Assembly: GCA_031841125.1 (NCBI GenBank)
Contig: CM063110.1
Location: 15,991,626 to 16,055,625 of the forward strand
Direction of reading: 5' to 3'
Source of the DNA: Acanthococcus lagerstroemiae
Taxonomy: Eukaryota > Arthropoda > Insecta > Hemiptera > Eriococcidae
DNA: 64,000 nt
Below, one piece after another: positions 13,429-24,700 of the stretch. Both the position numbers and the translations under genes were made by a program. Numbering within the stretch: the first letter of the stretch is position 1; each line of letters begins with the position of its first letter. Below the pieces are notes generated by a model. The model was not told the DNA's origin. It saw only the letters and a program-made list of their open reading frames with translations, and did no database searches.

Positions 13429-14075
13429 CAGGATGTCCACTTTTTCTCGAGGATAAAATTCCCTGACTTTTCTTGATTTTTTCAGATTTTTCCGTGGCTG
13501 TTGCTTTTGACTTCGCATACTTTTCTTGACTTTTCTTTTGCAGCGCATCTTTGTAAATGACATTTGCATTGCGCGCAGCATGAATAAGACTTTTTGTCAC
13601 TGTAATGTTCGACACCCCACCATTATACATCAGTGCATCATACACTCATCTCTGACCCACAAGACATTCTTGAAAAAGATTTTCAATCAAAGTCTCATTA
13701 TTTTCAGAAACCCTCTTTCAGCAAAAGCGTTTCCATGCGAAAGAATCAATACCAACTTGAGGAAATTAATCACAGGTTGTAAACTCAACTTCATTAGGAA
13801 TTACACTCGACCAAAATTCATCAAGTTTTGGTCCTGAAAAACTTTACCTTTTTTGTTCAAATAAGGGTTTCTTCCAAATTCCAATCAAGTTATTTGCCTA
13901 GTAGACATTTAGAATAAAAAAGAATAAAAAAATGTTCAATTGAGTCTGACAGAGAAAATTGTACAATACTTTCACATCATAAAATTTTCTTCAAATTTTT
14001 CTGACTTTTCCGAGTCTCACAGAATTCCCTGACTTTTCCCTGACTTCCAAGATTTCCAGAGAAGTGTCAACCTTG
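13429..14075. mobile_element. Degenerate CAGGATGTCCAC-ended DNA element nested in Jockey 3' region
   Basis: The left edge CAGGATGTCCAC leads into AATTCCCTGACTTTTC. The right edge is its approximate inverse, with CCCTGACTTTTCCCTGAC running out to GTGTCAACCTTG. Edge and subterminal sequence match the CAGGGTGxCxAC family at 21771 and 45929. Lysine/serine-rich frames on the minus strand are by-products of these repeats. No clean target duplication. Confidence 0.6.
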
Positions 14076-14389
14076 TTATTATTGTGTTATGCAATGCTGT
14101 GACCTTTTCTCCCTGTACCTGTTACTCTATATATGTCCTGCATTTTGACCTCTTCCTGACCTCACTGTAACTCTGTGTTCTCCTGTTACTGCTCTTTCAT
14201 CGTAAATCCTATACTGGGTATAAGCTCGCTGATCACAATAATTAGTATTTAAGCTTCTTTGTTATCTTGTAATTCTTAGTCGTCTGCGGTCTGCTGCGAT
14301 CCGTCGGACCCTTCCCGTGAAATTCATTGTCATAGTATCAAGTAAATGCCCTCGGGCAGTCCTTCATAAATAATATGTATAACAAAAAA
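14076..14389 (+). mobile_element. Presumed 3' UTR and poly-A of the Jockey copy
   Basis: Pyrimidine-rich sequence follows the nested element and ends in AATAATATGTATAAC plus an A8 run at about 14382-14389, consistent with a retrotransposon 3' end. The link to the RT piece at 13090-13405 is inferred from orientation and continuity only. Confidence 0.4.
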
Positions 14390-14645
14390 AATTTCATTCT
14401 CACACTGAGGAGAATTTTCTATTAAAAATTACGAGAATTCGGGTACGGTCTCTGGCGCTTAGCCATTTCACGTACTCGTTAACTGAAAAATCTGGTCACT
14501 TTTACTTAATTCTGTAACAATTACCATAATTCCATCAATATTTAGTAAAATAAATTAGTAACTGTTAACAGAATCTGGGAAAAATTACCAGGGTTTTCAT
14601 ACACATAGTGAGTGAAGTCGCTATCCGTCACGGATGACTCTATAA

Positions 14646-15054
14646 GGCTTTTCCAGTACTCCATATCGCATTCGCCTTCCCTGTTATCAAGTTGGTATGT
14701 ATGATAAGGACGTATATCGTAATATCACAGTCCTACCAGTGAGTTTTGAGTTTCGTCTTTCGTGCCGTACCTTATAATACCTCGTCTGTCTTCTCTGTTC
14801 TCGGTATAGTTCGAAATTTTTGTTTTTCGTTCATTCCTCATGGTCTTATCGTATGATCATCGATTTCCGCTTTCGGCAACATTTGCGTTGCTGAAAGAGT
14901 TCAAACTTTCTCAAAAAATGCTCATCTCCGGCGTTTTCAAGTGGTATCCACTGCATCCGGGCCCGTTTCGCGCATCAAATGCTGTTATCATACACTATCA
15001 ACTTGATAACAGGAGAGGCGAATAAGTATGCAATATGAAGTACAGGAAAAGTCC
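14646..15054. mobile_element. Inverted-repeat element, ~410 bp with ~70-bp arms
   Basis: The left arm 14646-14710 contains TTCGCC and CCTGTTATCAAGTTG; the right arm 14982-15054 is its reverse complement with CAACTTGATAACAGGAGAGG. Arms agree over most of their length with a few substitutions and small indels. The ~270-bp centre encodes nothing recognisable. Most likely a foldback or MITE-type DNA element; target duplication not identified. Confidence 0.75.
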
Positions 15055-15849
15055 AATGAACACTTCGTTTTTCGACAGCCACTAACAAAAGACCTAGTTC
15101 AAAATTCGAATTCCAGGAATTCGTGTCGCTTAGCAGTCATAACATATACACACGCTTCAAATCGAGTACACTTCACAATACAAAACCATCGAGCAAGTTT
15201 TTGTACTAAGTAGATTTCCTCAAACAAATTTAATTTCATTGTATTTACTTAAAAGTCACGACTGTCCAATATTTCTCGGTTTTAATTTCCTTTCCAGGTT
15301 TTTAGCATACGGTAGCACTCAGTCGACAGCTCGATACACGTAGTTATATACCAACTCATCGATAAAAAACGAAACAAAGAGAAACAGCAAAAATAGAACT
15401 AGTCTTTGCTAAATTCTGATTGAAACGTGATGTTCACTTATATTCATACATAACGAGTATCGAAACCGACTTCATCAACAAAACAACGAAAAAGCAAACA
15501 ATATGGAAACGTCCAGTAAAAATAGCCTCATGATGCGCGGTATAAAAGAAAATACAAGAATCGGTTGAACTTCTTTTCTTCCTGCCAAAAAAACGAGCAG
15601 TCGACCGAATTATATACGAGTATGTACTTCGAATGATCATGAATAAGAGCGGTTTTTTCATCCTGATTCAAAATTCAGGTTAGCTTATTATTTCGTGCAA
15701 ACGTTTGAGGTTGTTCTCATTCACATTATGCTTATTACGTTTTACTCATTGACTTCAGAAACCAAATTACCAGCACGAGCATCATCATTCTTACAAAGGG
15801 ATATCTGTATTCGCGTTTCGCATCGTTAATCATCGTTCCTCAAATTCAC
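15055..15849. other. No recognisable feature
   Basis: Only short open frames of no recognised family. Confidence 0.45.
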
Positions 15850-16900
15850 CTCGGTTAGAGTCTCGAAATCCTTCTCGCCGACTTCGTGATGTACATTCGC
15901 CACAGCACCAACATTTCAATACTGCGGCCACTTCTTTCGAATCACTACCGAGGTATGCTGCTAAGAAACTCGACCAAGTTTATCTTTTATTCACGTGGTA
16001 CCGGCACTGTGCGCTTTCGAATCACCGCCAAGAAATCTGGCCCCTCGTGATTCGCCTGCACACATGCACATAATACATATATAAACTCATTCCAACGGCA
16101 GAATCACACCTAATGGAATTCCCAATGACGTTTCTAGGACGACCGGCAACACAAGACACAATATGCACATCCGCCATTTCCAGTTGAGGCTTATAATCGA
16201 TGAACAAATAAAAATAAAATTTTAATTTCTTTTCGTACACAAAGATATCTATACGCAGGTCGCCCATAGAAGTTAACTCGGGCATGAATAATTCATCAGG
16301 GTAATATATAAATACGATAATTAGAAACGAAATACGGACGAGCACGAAAATAACTTCGTGAAATCGGATTCATTACACCGGCGTCCGAGTAATTAGAAGA
16401 AAAAAGTAACGAATTTCTGTCATCGATATAGTCTTTTCTGTTGGAATAATTGTCCTAGTCTAGCACGGTGTCCAGATTCACGGTTATATTTCCATAAACC
16501 TATAGCTGTCCATTCATCATCAGATCTGGACAACTATGATGGCAGCGTGCCGGGACACCGAGATCAGTCAATTGCCGTCATTAGTCTTAACGATGTACGC
16601 GGGAGTATCTCAATGTTAATCGGAATTAGGAGCAACTCCTTCGCGTAAAATTAGCATTTGGTTCAATTATCGCGGGGTCGGGGCGACCAGCCAGCCAGCC
16701 AGTCGGCCAGCCGCAAGATGTAAACAACGAGAACTCGTTTTACTGACACAGTTTCATACGACGGTGAAAAAAATTAGAAAAAAAGAAGAAACATTGGTCT
16801 AACGTAACTTCCTTCCTTCGTCCAGCCACACCGCGGGTCTAGGTACTTTTTTTTTATTGTAATTAAAACGATCCGATTACCACGTGATATTCGAGCGCGG
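15850..16900. promoter_or_regulatory. CpG-rich unique block, possible regulatory DNA
   Basis: CG-dense, no recognised TE, several TAATTA/AATTAG cores (about 16318, 16390, 16620), a short CCAG repeat at 16690-16712 and a CACGTG E-box near 16881. Reading it as regulatory is inference. Confidence 0.3.
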
Positions 16901-17347
16901 CAACCGCACCTCACTTTTGTAATACGAACACGGAGAATTTTTCACATAAATGGCCTTTAGAAACTGTTACAAGTTCATTTGCGTTATTGTTATACCTGTG
17001 TAGCCATCTGGAGTAGCCTTTCTGCTGGTGTAGCCGCTCTCACTATACATATGTATGGTCAATTACAAGGGCTTCACTCAATCTAACGTAGGCACGCCGA
17101 TACCATTAAGCCAGAGCCATTCTGAAGTTACGATTATACAACCAAATGGTCATTCAAAGAGTCAAGTGTGGCAAAGGGAGGGGAGATACTCACAGCTCTG
17201 TCATACAAAGAAGAAGAGTCATTGTGACAGAAACGGCCGTCCCGTCCCAACTGCTCCAAAATGTTTTGATTTAGGGGCATATTCAATGGCCTGGGCATTT
17301 GTATGAAAAATAAATTGTTCTGTCTCTTAGATCTTCAACAACACTAA
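16901..17347. other. No recognisable feature
   Basis: Short frames only. It ends at the TAA target site of the palindromic MITE. Confidence 0.4.
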
Positions 17348-17513
17348 CAGCCGTATTTTCAAACAACCCTTAATTTTGTAAGTGCCCTTAAATGGAAAAA
17401 ATCACTTAAAATTTTACTTAAGTAACCTCCAAAGGTTACTTAAGTGCAATTTTCAGTGATTTTTTCCATTTAAGGGCACTTAAGAAATTAAGTGTTGTTT
17501 GAAAATACGGCTG
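17348..17513. mobile_element. Near-perfect palindromic MITE (166 bp)
   Basis: Starts CAGCCGTATTTTCAAACAAC and ends with the inverse GTTTGAAAATACGGCTG. The two ~80-nt halves are inverse copies with few differences, meeting around 17430. TAA flanks both ends (17345-17347 and 17514-17516), fitting the 3-bp TWA target of PIF/Harbinger elements, though a TA target (Tc1/mariner) cannot be excluded. The AAATGGAAAAAATCACT part is identical in both arms. A transcript would fold into one long hairpin. Confidence 0.88.
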
Positions 17514-17529
17514 TAAAACACAATAGCCT

Positions 17530-18950
17530 AGTTTTCATCATTCATTCGCTCACTTAATTAATTCACCAACAAATGAACGAACAAACAAATAAGCAAACGA
17601 TTGATAAATCAATTTATCCAATGATCGACCAATAAATCAGTCAATCAAATTATGACATCATCAACCAGTGATCAGGTTATCATCAATCAATCACTCAGTG
17701 AGTCAGTTGTTCAGTGGATCACTTACTTAACTGACCAATTAATCAACTTTTTATTCATTCAATCAACAAACCAACCGAGGAAAGAACCAGCCAGCCAAAC
17801 AACCAATCTTCAATCAATTAAACGATCAGCCAAACAATCAATTCAATTATAACCCAATCAACAAATCAATAATCAACAGACCACTTAATTGACTAGCCAA
17901 TTAATTAATACACCAATCAATTGTTTATTCACTAATCACTGAATCAATCAAGCAAGCAACGAACCAGGCAGCCAATCAATCAATCAATTAATCGATTATT
18001 ACCAATCAACCAAGCAATTGACTAAATTATTACCCAATCAACCAACACATCAATCAATCAATCAATCAGCCATTTAATCGACTAACTAATTCATTAATAC
18101 ATAAATCAATCGTTTATGCATCCAATCAACCAATCAAGCAATGAACCAGCCAATAAATCAGTCAATGAAATGATCAGCCAAACAATCAATTCAATTCTCA
18201 ACCAATCAATAAACCAATCAAACATGTTAATTATTACCCGGTCAAGTAATCAATTGATTAATCGATGTCATTACCACACTATCAATTGTAATTCAAGTAT
18301 CATCAATCCAGCAGTTAATCAATCAGTTGGTCAGTTAATCAGTTGATTGCAAGATCAACCAATCAATAAAAAAATCAGTCAACCAATCAGTTCAATTATT
18401 TATCAATTTTTTTGAAAGTTTATTTTATATATTTTACCTTTCCCTGCCGACAGGTAATACCCAGGTTCTTGGCAGGGGAGTCACAATGTTACATCAGATA
18501 ATAATAATATTAATGAATAACTAAAAAACAAAGGAAAAAAAACGAAGAAACAAAACACAAAGAAAAAAAAGGGGGAAAAGAAAAGAAAAAGAAAACTATT
18601 ACCTAAGAGTATTACCCGATCAACCAATGAATTAAGCGATCAAATTATCACACTATCTACGGACAATCAGTTTATCATCAATCTATCATCAATTGGTTGG
18701 CTGGTTAATCAGTTGACTGAAAGATTAATCAATGAAAATCAATTCACTCGCTCGCTTAGTCATATAAAGAACATAGCAAGTAAGTAGGTAAGTAATTATG
18801 GAAGCAAATAAGCAATCAATCAATCACTCAGCAAATAAGGAACCATCAATCAAGCAATCAACTAACTGAATCATGTAACTAATAAATCAGAAAGTCAATC
18901 AATCAATTAAGAAGACAATATCAAAACCAGGAATGATAAGGTACTAGAAG
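17530..18950. repeat. Degenerate AATC/AATCAACC array
   Basis: For about 1.4 kb the words AATC, ATCA, CAACC and CAATC repeat with loose 4-nt periodicity, with interspersed substitutions and CAGTCAGT variants. It is too degenerate for a simple microsatellite. It is interrupted by the insert at 18405-18600. Traces recur at 19200-19235, 20555-20615 and 20815-20870, so the array may once have been longer and split by insertions. Confidence 0.85.
18405..18600 (-). mobile_element. Retroposed 3' end inserted in the AATC array
   Basis: Read on the minus strand it ends AAAATAAACTTTCAAAAAAA, that is a polyadenylation signal and poly-A. Just inside is a stem formed by CCCTGCC and GGCAGGG. Its 5' side (plus-strand 18520-18600) is almost pure purine. 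This fits the 3' end of a non-LTR element or a transcript; the family is not recognised. Confidence 0.5.
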
Positions 18951-18954
18951 ACAT

Positions 18955-19199
18955 CAGAAACACTTATTTGTTTACATACTCATTTTTTGAGGGGAGGGGA
19001 AAGGGGAGGAGACTACCTGTTTTAGTTTCATCAACTTTCACTTCAAATTTCATTATTTTTATTATTTTTTCTCTGTTGAGAAAAATGATTTCATTTTTTA
19101 TTAAGAATCTCTCTATGGAAATTGAAAATTTTCGGAAGACAGAGCGACTTTTTCCAAAATGGACATTTTTGTGAAACGGGGGTATCGGCAGACACCCTG
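18955..19199. mobile_element. Insert ending in GACACCCTG within AATC array
   Basis: Non-array sequence separates two AATC tracts and ends with GCAGACACCCTG, the inverse of the CAGGGTGTCxxC terminus of the family at 45929. The left terminus is unclear, so this is probably a truncated copy. Confidence 0.45.
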
Positions 19200-19235
19200 T
19201 AAACCGAATAATCAAACAATAAATCAATTCATCCA

Positions 19236-20554
19236 TTTATTCCACCCTGTTTTCATTTCTTTTGTTTGCGTATTTCAAAATATTTTCCAAAAATCGGCCA
19301 TATTTAACGTGCAGTCCGGGATGTTTATAAGCATGTAGAGTTGACATGTCTCAGAAAAAGAGATCTAAACTGAATGTATCTTCACCCACTGGGGTGTACA
19401 GTGGCTTTCCAGGGCCTCTGCTCATGATTATTTCGCGGCTCCTTCTTCGTACTACTCTAATTCACCACTCCTTTGTTCATGACACTGTGCGGAATGAAGA
19501 TTTGATACAAATTGAAATATGTAGTACCTATAATTTTTTTCACTCGACTATTTTCAGCGGGCACCAAAAAAAATCACCGGCATTCTAGCGAGTTGATGAT
19601 TTTCAGCAATTTCTAGACTTCATGCATTTGTTAAATGATCTAGTAAAACTTATTCGATTCTACTGTAAATTTGGTCAATTTTGATTGCATTGCACTGATT
19701 TTTACAAGAATCTAGTAAACGTTACGAGGAATTTGAGTTGAGAGAGTAAAATTGCTATTAATTATTAATTCTTACCATAAAATCATTCTCAGTACAGGTA
19801 CCTACTGAAATGTTCAACAGTTTCTGTTGCATTACGATGAATTTAAAAAAAATATTTAAAAAAATAGAATTATTTGTACTAAATGTACTAATGATAAATT
19901 GTCAGTTGTTATTTAAGGAAAATAAACGTAAGAGTATTAAATTGCAGCAAAGGCGAGTGTTTTTTGGGGGCGGGGGGTTAATTATTTACAGCTGTGAGAA
20001 TATACTGAGTTAACCGAGTTTTCATTCATGCGAATAGTAATTTATGTATTTCAAAAATTAATCAACAGACTTCAATTTAGAATATTTTTTTATGATGCGA
20101 GGGAAAGGTTACAATAGGAACGTTACAAAGCAAGCAGATACAGAAATCTACAAATTAAAATTTTTTAAAAATATCCTTACCTCCTTTCTGCCGCATAATG
20201 TATTCAAGAAGACGATATTTGTAAAATTAAGGCCACTTCCAAAATGAAGTCAAATATAAGGCAACCGATTTTTTGTCGCTGATTTCGAGTATTGTATATT
20301 ATTTTGGCCCAATTACATTAATGTGAGTCGGCGAAATAAAATGTCACCATAAAAATAAGTTCTGTCTTCCAAAAGGTATTCAAGCACGCTATTAAAAACT
20401 TCGTCGGTAACCAACGAATTTTACGTCTCCAACTTTCGTTTTTTTTTTGTTTTTTTTTTCCCTCGGTATACTCATAATCGAATTGCCGTCCGGCTTTCGA
20501 CATTACCATTACTTTTTCCCCACTATATTTTTTTTCAAAGGAATCATTCCCTTT
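19236..20554. other. No recognisable gene
   Basis: AT-rich, with short frames only and T-rich and G-rich short runs (about 20440-20460, 19965-19978). Confidence 0.45.
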
Positions 20555-20619
20555 TCTAATCATTAATTAGTCAACGAATCAATGAATCAATCAAGAAATT
20601 ACTTGATCAATCACGTTTA

Positions 20620-20816
20620 CCAAGTTGGGAACCAAAAATGTGGGAATATCAAAGGCTTTGTGTTTTTTTCCCCTTGAAAGAGAGGAGGAGGGGTGCACCT
20701 CTTTTGAATTTTCGGGAGCTTTTCCATTAAAATGAGAGTTCGTTAGAGGACTGGGGAACCCTTCTTTAAAACTGTGGATTTTTGTGAAACTAACCGGCAA
20801 TGGACACCCTGTCAAT
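20620..20816. mobile_element. Second GACACCCTG-ended insert in AATC-rich DNA
   Basis: Sequence between AATC tracts ends GGACACCCTG at about 20816. It includes the dispersed piece TTTTGAATTTTCGGGAGC at about 20702, also seen at 8752 and 45590. Left terminus not clear. Confidence 0.45.
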
Positions 20817-20869
20817 CAAATGATCACTTAATCGCAACCAACCATCTATCAACCTGTCCTCTTTACATC

Positions 20870-21770
20870 TAAAACTGGAGTCATTTTACTTTTTTTAATT
20901 GTTCCCATAACGTTATAGCCGTGCCCTATCTGGCTCAAAGTGTAACGTAAGATTCGTGTAAATATTGCCCCTTAACAATACTGCACATGTCCAGAAATGT
21001 TCACCAGACAAATAAACAGCAGGTAACTCTAATACAATTCAAAATTGAATTTTTGCAGGATTTTCAAGTTTAGAGCATCACAAAACTCAAATTTTAAAAA
21101 TGTTACCTATACTACTTAGACGCTCGGACCTCAGGCAAAACTTCATTCCACATATAATGGTGCATATCATAGGGATTTTCCTATATTCCACCATTTTACT
21201 TCAATAATATTACTATGATAAAGTTACGTAACCTTGCACAAAAATTCTGGTATTTCCTGTAAATCTGCTATAGATTGCACAGCACGAAAATTAATACCAG
21301 GACGTTTACACGCTGACGCATGCTCGTACATTCATCAGTCGAAGTTGACGTAGGAAATTTTACATTTACCCGTCAGCGTACTAAGTTTCGCTGATACTTT
21401 ACCATCTACTCGAAAAGTTACATTAAATTTTACGTATTTTATTTTGGGAAACACTTCACGCAATCTACTTGAAGCCATCAACGAACACAACTCGTAAGTT
21501 GATCGCGAGATGCATTCGAGTCATTTTCGCATTTTACAACTTCAGTCAGCATTTCACTGGTATCAGTGCGGCAGTCGAATAAATAATGTTATGGATAAGT
21601 CCAACCAGTTCGACTTTATTTCAGCATGAGAAAATTTGCGTTTCAGTCTGTTCAAAGGAGAATTTACATTCCTTTTTTCTTTTCTGACACATGCGAATGG
21701 TGTAGCAAGGTTAATTCTGAAAACAGATTCGAATAGCTTGTCCAATTGAAGACAAAGGGTACAGAATCTA
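20870..21770. other. No recognisable feature
   Basis: Only short frames with no family resemblance. Confidence 0.45.
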
Positions 21771-21973
21771 CAGGGTAGCCACTTTTTTCCTAAAATGATT
21801 TTCCCTAACGTCTTCCAGTTTTCCAGACCAATTTTCCCTGACATTTTTTCGGCTAGGATTGCACACAGTTTTGAGAATACTCGATTTTGATCAAAATTAT
21901 AGCAATGCCCTAATTTTTTTAGACTGACAAAATTTCCTGACCTTTCCCGGTTTTCCAGAAAGTGGCTACCCTG
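21771..21973. mobile_element. MITE with CAGGGTAGCCACTTT termini (203 bp)
   Basis: Left terminus CAGGGTAGCCACTTT and right terminus AAAGTGGCTACCCTG are exact inverses over 15 bp. CCCTGAC/TTTTCCAG-like words follow inside both ends. The flanks AGAATCTA and ATCTGGTA do not form a clean 8-bp duplication. Same family type as 13429, 29101 and 45929. Confidence 0.82.
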
Positions 21974-22880
21974 ATCTGGTAAATATAAATGTAGTAGCTA
22001 GATATTCGTGTTGTCGAGGGTGAATACGAGAAAAAGAAGTTGAAAATATTTCTAAAATGCTGATATTCGTATTTTGCAAAATGTTTCATTCAAGACTTGA
22101 AAAAGTCTCGACGATTCGAAAAGTTAAGGAAACATGAGAGACCAGCATGAATCCGACAGTGGAGTCTAAAGGTATAAGACTCAATGTGGAACTCGAGAAA
22201 ACTTGGAAAAGACTCCGGATAACTCAGGGGAGACATCAGAAGATTTACGGTTTCAGTAATTGAAAAGGAAAAAGCTCTGGTTTTTCCACTTGGTAATTAC
22301 GTCGAGTTCTGAATATTTTATTTTCGACCAATCTCGAGTACACTGTGCACTTATTTGCTATACACCATATGCTCGTAATCACTCGTCACGCACGAGTGCA
22401 TTAAATTAAGCAAACTTTTTCAATCATTATCGTAAGTCACTATCGATACACTCGATGTAAGCACACGATGTGTACTACTTTTGGCTTATTCCCAAAGTAT
22501 TGATGAAATTCGCTACTTCAAACCCGATGTTATCAGATAGAAATTACTTCAGCCTCCCAGAAATAGATTCGGTACATCAGCTGTTCACGAAAACCCGACA
22601 AAAAGTGAAGACGGGTACCTAGTTTCATCATCCTACATCGGACCACCGGGCCTCCGGATATTTTTCAAATTTTGTCAATAAGTTGTCCATCTCGAATCTC
22701 GAAAACGGAAAGGCTACTGAAGTTTGGTTTGAAAGATGAATAATCTACAGAATCTGGAGAAATCCGCAGACCAAATTGTCAAAAAAGTAGCACGCCGAGA
22801 TAAGAAATGACCCAGTAAATAATAAATCGTTCGAATACGTGGCTGGAACGAATTTTAAATATAAATTAATAATGCTCGTA
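21974..22880. other. No recognisable gene
   Basis: Loose GACTC and GGAACTCGAG-like words occur at 22140-22230. Nothing coding is recognised. Confidence 0.4.
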
Positions 22881-23579
22881 TTATGGTACACCTTGTTTAC
22901 CATCACGATGATCGTATTTACTTTTACTATTGTGTACATCCTCCTGGAGAGCCTTCTTCGTACCCACTAAAACGATTTTCACAAATATTACGAAGATTAT
23001 CCACCTGATACCAATAAAGCATAATACATGTATGGCGACGTAGCACACGTTGAAATTATCCCGTATTAAACTCTGAGAAATATGACGCCAAATTTGAACT
23101 GATCGTAAACAATCTCTAACACGAATTGGAGGCTTCCTTACATGGAACCGCGAAGGGTAAACAAGAAAGGTTAATTGTTGCGCATGTTTAAGCAGAAAGT
23201 CGAAATTCATCCCGGGCAAGAAGGAAATAAAAACATTAACGACCAGAAAAAATGAATCCGGAATTCGTTCGTGGGAAATCAGTTCAACTGCATCGGTAAC
23301 GAGCTCATGTCTGATGCTCACAAAGAGAGGCGTGGGAGACGGCGTAAAATTCGCCGTACAAAATAACAGTCGAATAAAAAAATCGTATATGCGACGCTTT
23401 CGCACGTGCATTTTACGAACACAAATGCAATAAATTACGAATATGAAATCCGATGATGACGCAAGTATGGAGGAGGGGAAGCGCAATTTGGAGAAATTCA
23501 TAAACGACCTTCCAGGTATGGGAAAACGCAAACGTAAATGTTCGCTTCGAATCGACGAGAGGTTTGGGCTGCGATGTGG
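22881..23579 (-). CDS. Exceptionally long open frame, possible membrane protein or exon
   Basis: The frame is open for 233 codons between stops. No ATG lies in its first 26 codons; the first ATG is at 23501, giving 206 residues beginning MNFSKLRFPS. I do not recognise a family. Hydrophobic stretches lie at about residues 16-28, 41-50, 83-97 and, strongest, 151-180 (VCYVAIHVLCFIGIRW, then IIFVIFVKIVLVG). A charged tail of about 26 residues ends HRDGKQGVP. The region is richer in CpG than its surroundings. With stops at roughly 5-7% of codons, a frame this long is expected well under once in this window, so chance is unlikely but possible. No splice pair or neighbour supports a gene. Alternatives are an exon of a larger membrane protein, a decayed element ORF or a chance frame. 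Confidence 0.35.
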   Translation of the reverse strand, partial: PHRSPNLSSIRSEHLRLRFPIPGRSFMNFSKLRFPSSILASSSDFIFVIYCICVRKMHVRKRRIYDFFIRLLFCTANFTPSPTPLFVSIRHELVTDAVELISHERIPDSFFLVVNVFISFLPGMNFDFLLKHAQQLTFLVYPSRFHVRKPPIRVRDCLRSVQIWRHISQSLIRDNFNVCYVAIHVLCFIGIRWIIFVIFVKIVLVGTKKALQEDVHNSKSKYDHRDGKQGVP

Positions 23580-23835
23580 TCAGCAGGAATGGGCAAGATC
23601 CTGAATTCAGTGATTGAAGATCACGATATTTAGCTTAATCGAAATACTGAAAGAAATCATAGATTTAGTTCAAAAAGTGACTTGAAGAAAGAACTTAGAT
23701 AAGGAAAAGACTACAATTGTGTGATCTTTTCGAAGTTCAGATTTCGATTTTTTCTAACTTTCGTGGTATTTTTCAGTTCAAGTCGAGATCTCAGATCATC
23801 GGAAGACTAGATGAAAGATCACTGACATTCAGATT
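23580..23835. repeat. Weak GATC-word array with hAT-like edge
   Basis: Opens with CAGGAATGGGCAAGATC at 23584, nearly the same edge as the array at 2054, followed by AGATCA/GATCT words for about 250 bp. Probably a diverged copy of the same element. Confidence 0.5.
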
Positions 23836-24004
23836 AGAAATCTAATGATGATTATATCATTAACTTTCCAATCGTTCTGATCTTTTTGTTCTTAGAATAA
23901 ATGATGTCCATCGGAGGATGGAGCGCATGAGGCCTTCCATTTCCAAGGTGACGATTCTCACTTCCTTGAAAATGTCAATTTTGGCGAACATCAATTCAGA
24001 AACC

Positions 24005-24164
24005 CAGTGGCATAGCATCAGGGGGGGGCACGAGGACACGCACCACAATATTTTTACATAGTCCTCTAATATCGGTGACTTTTTAAAAATACCTCAATTT
24101 TCGACTTTTTCTCCCTTGAAAACCTTATTGCGCCCTCTTTGGGAAACCCCTAGCTACGCCACTG
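24005..24164. mobile_element. hAT MITE, CAGTGGCGTAGC family, with target duplication
   Basis: Starts CAGTGGCATAGC and ends TAGCTACGCCACTG. The flanks CAGAAACC (23997-24004) and CAGCAACC (24165-24172) match at 7 of 8 bases, the 8-bp duplication of hAT elements. Internal TAGTCCTCTAATATCGG and TTTTTCTCCCTTGAAAA are shared with the copies at 39960 and 54570; this copy lacks the left-centre part of those. Confidence 0.88.
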
Positions 24165-24483
24165 CAGCAACCATTCTTCGTAATCCAACAAATTTCAAAC
24201 GTTCCCAAACTAAACCACAAATTTTCTTAAGAACTAGAACCAAAATCACAATTTGGAACAAAAATCAAATGTCAACAAGCTCCATTTTTATCTCAACAAA
24301 GCTGTGTATCACTTATTAATATATATCAGTAAGATTAACACTGAGGACGGTATTTGAGACCGATTTTTTTTTAAGCCAATAAAGGAATCCCCCTCCCCCA
24401 TCTAAAATGCTACGATGTATCACCCACTTGAGGATTTTATATAATAAGGTATCGAGAAAACTCTCAACATAGGGGTTCACTGG
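24165..24483. other. No recognisable gene
   Basis: Short unique stretch. 24346-24370 resembles the edge at about 10251. Confidence 0.4.
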
Positions 24484-24700
24484 GGGGTCTGGTTGGCCGA
24501 GTGGATAGCGCGCTGATCTCGGAATCCGGAGGTCCTGGGTTCGAGTCCACGAAGCAATTCGCTACATTTTGATCTAGGTCGGTTTTTTGGCAAGACGAGA
24601 AGAGGGCTAAGACAGCCCTAACCGCCTCCCTGACGTCTCTGAGGTAATGCTCGAAAGGGCGGATTCCAGGGCTCGGGTTAAGAGTAACATTAGAAAAGAG
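24484..24700 (+). mobile_element. tRNA-derived SINE, family A, full copy
   Basis: A tRNA-like head carries a pol III A box TGGCCGAGTGG (24494-24504) and B box GGTTCGAGTCC (24538-24548), followed by a body with GACGTCTCTGAGGTAATGC and GCTCGAAAGGGCGGATT, and a tail ATTAGAAAAGAG. The body after the tRNA part, and several copies nearby, show a SINE rather than a tRNA gene. A Pro-like anticodon (CGG) would fall in the loop, but the cloverleaf is imperfect. Confidence 0.92.

Noticed and set aside
13424..13645. Lys/Ser-rich minus-strand frame as a small basic protein
   Set aside because: Produced by the TTTTCTTGACTTTTC-like repeats at the end of the nested DNA element.
17530..18950. CRISPR array or telomeric/satellite repeat
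   Set aside because: No constant repeat with unique spacers and no telomere motif; the AATC words are irregular and the context is eukaryotic.
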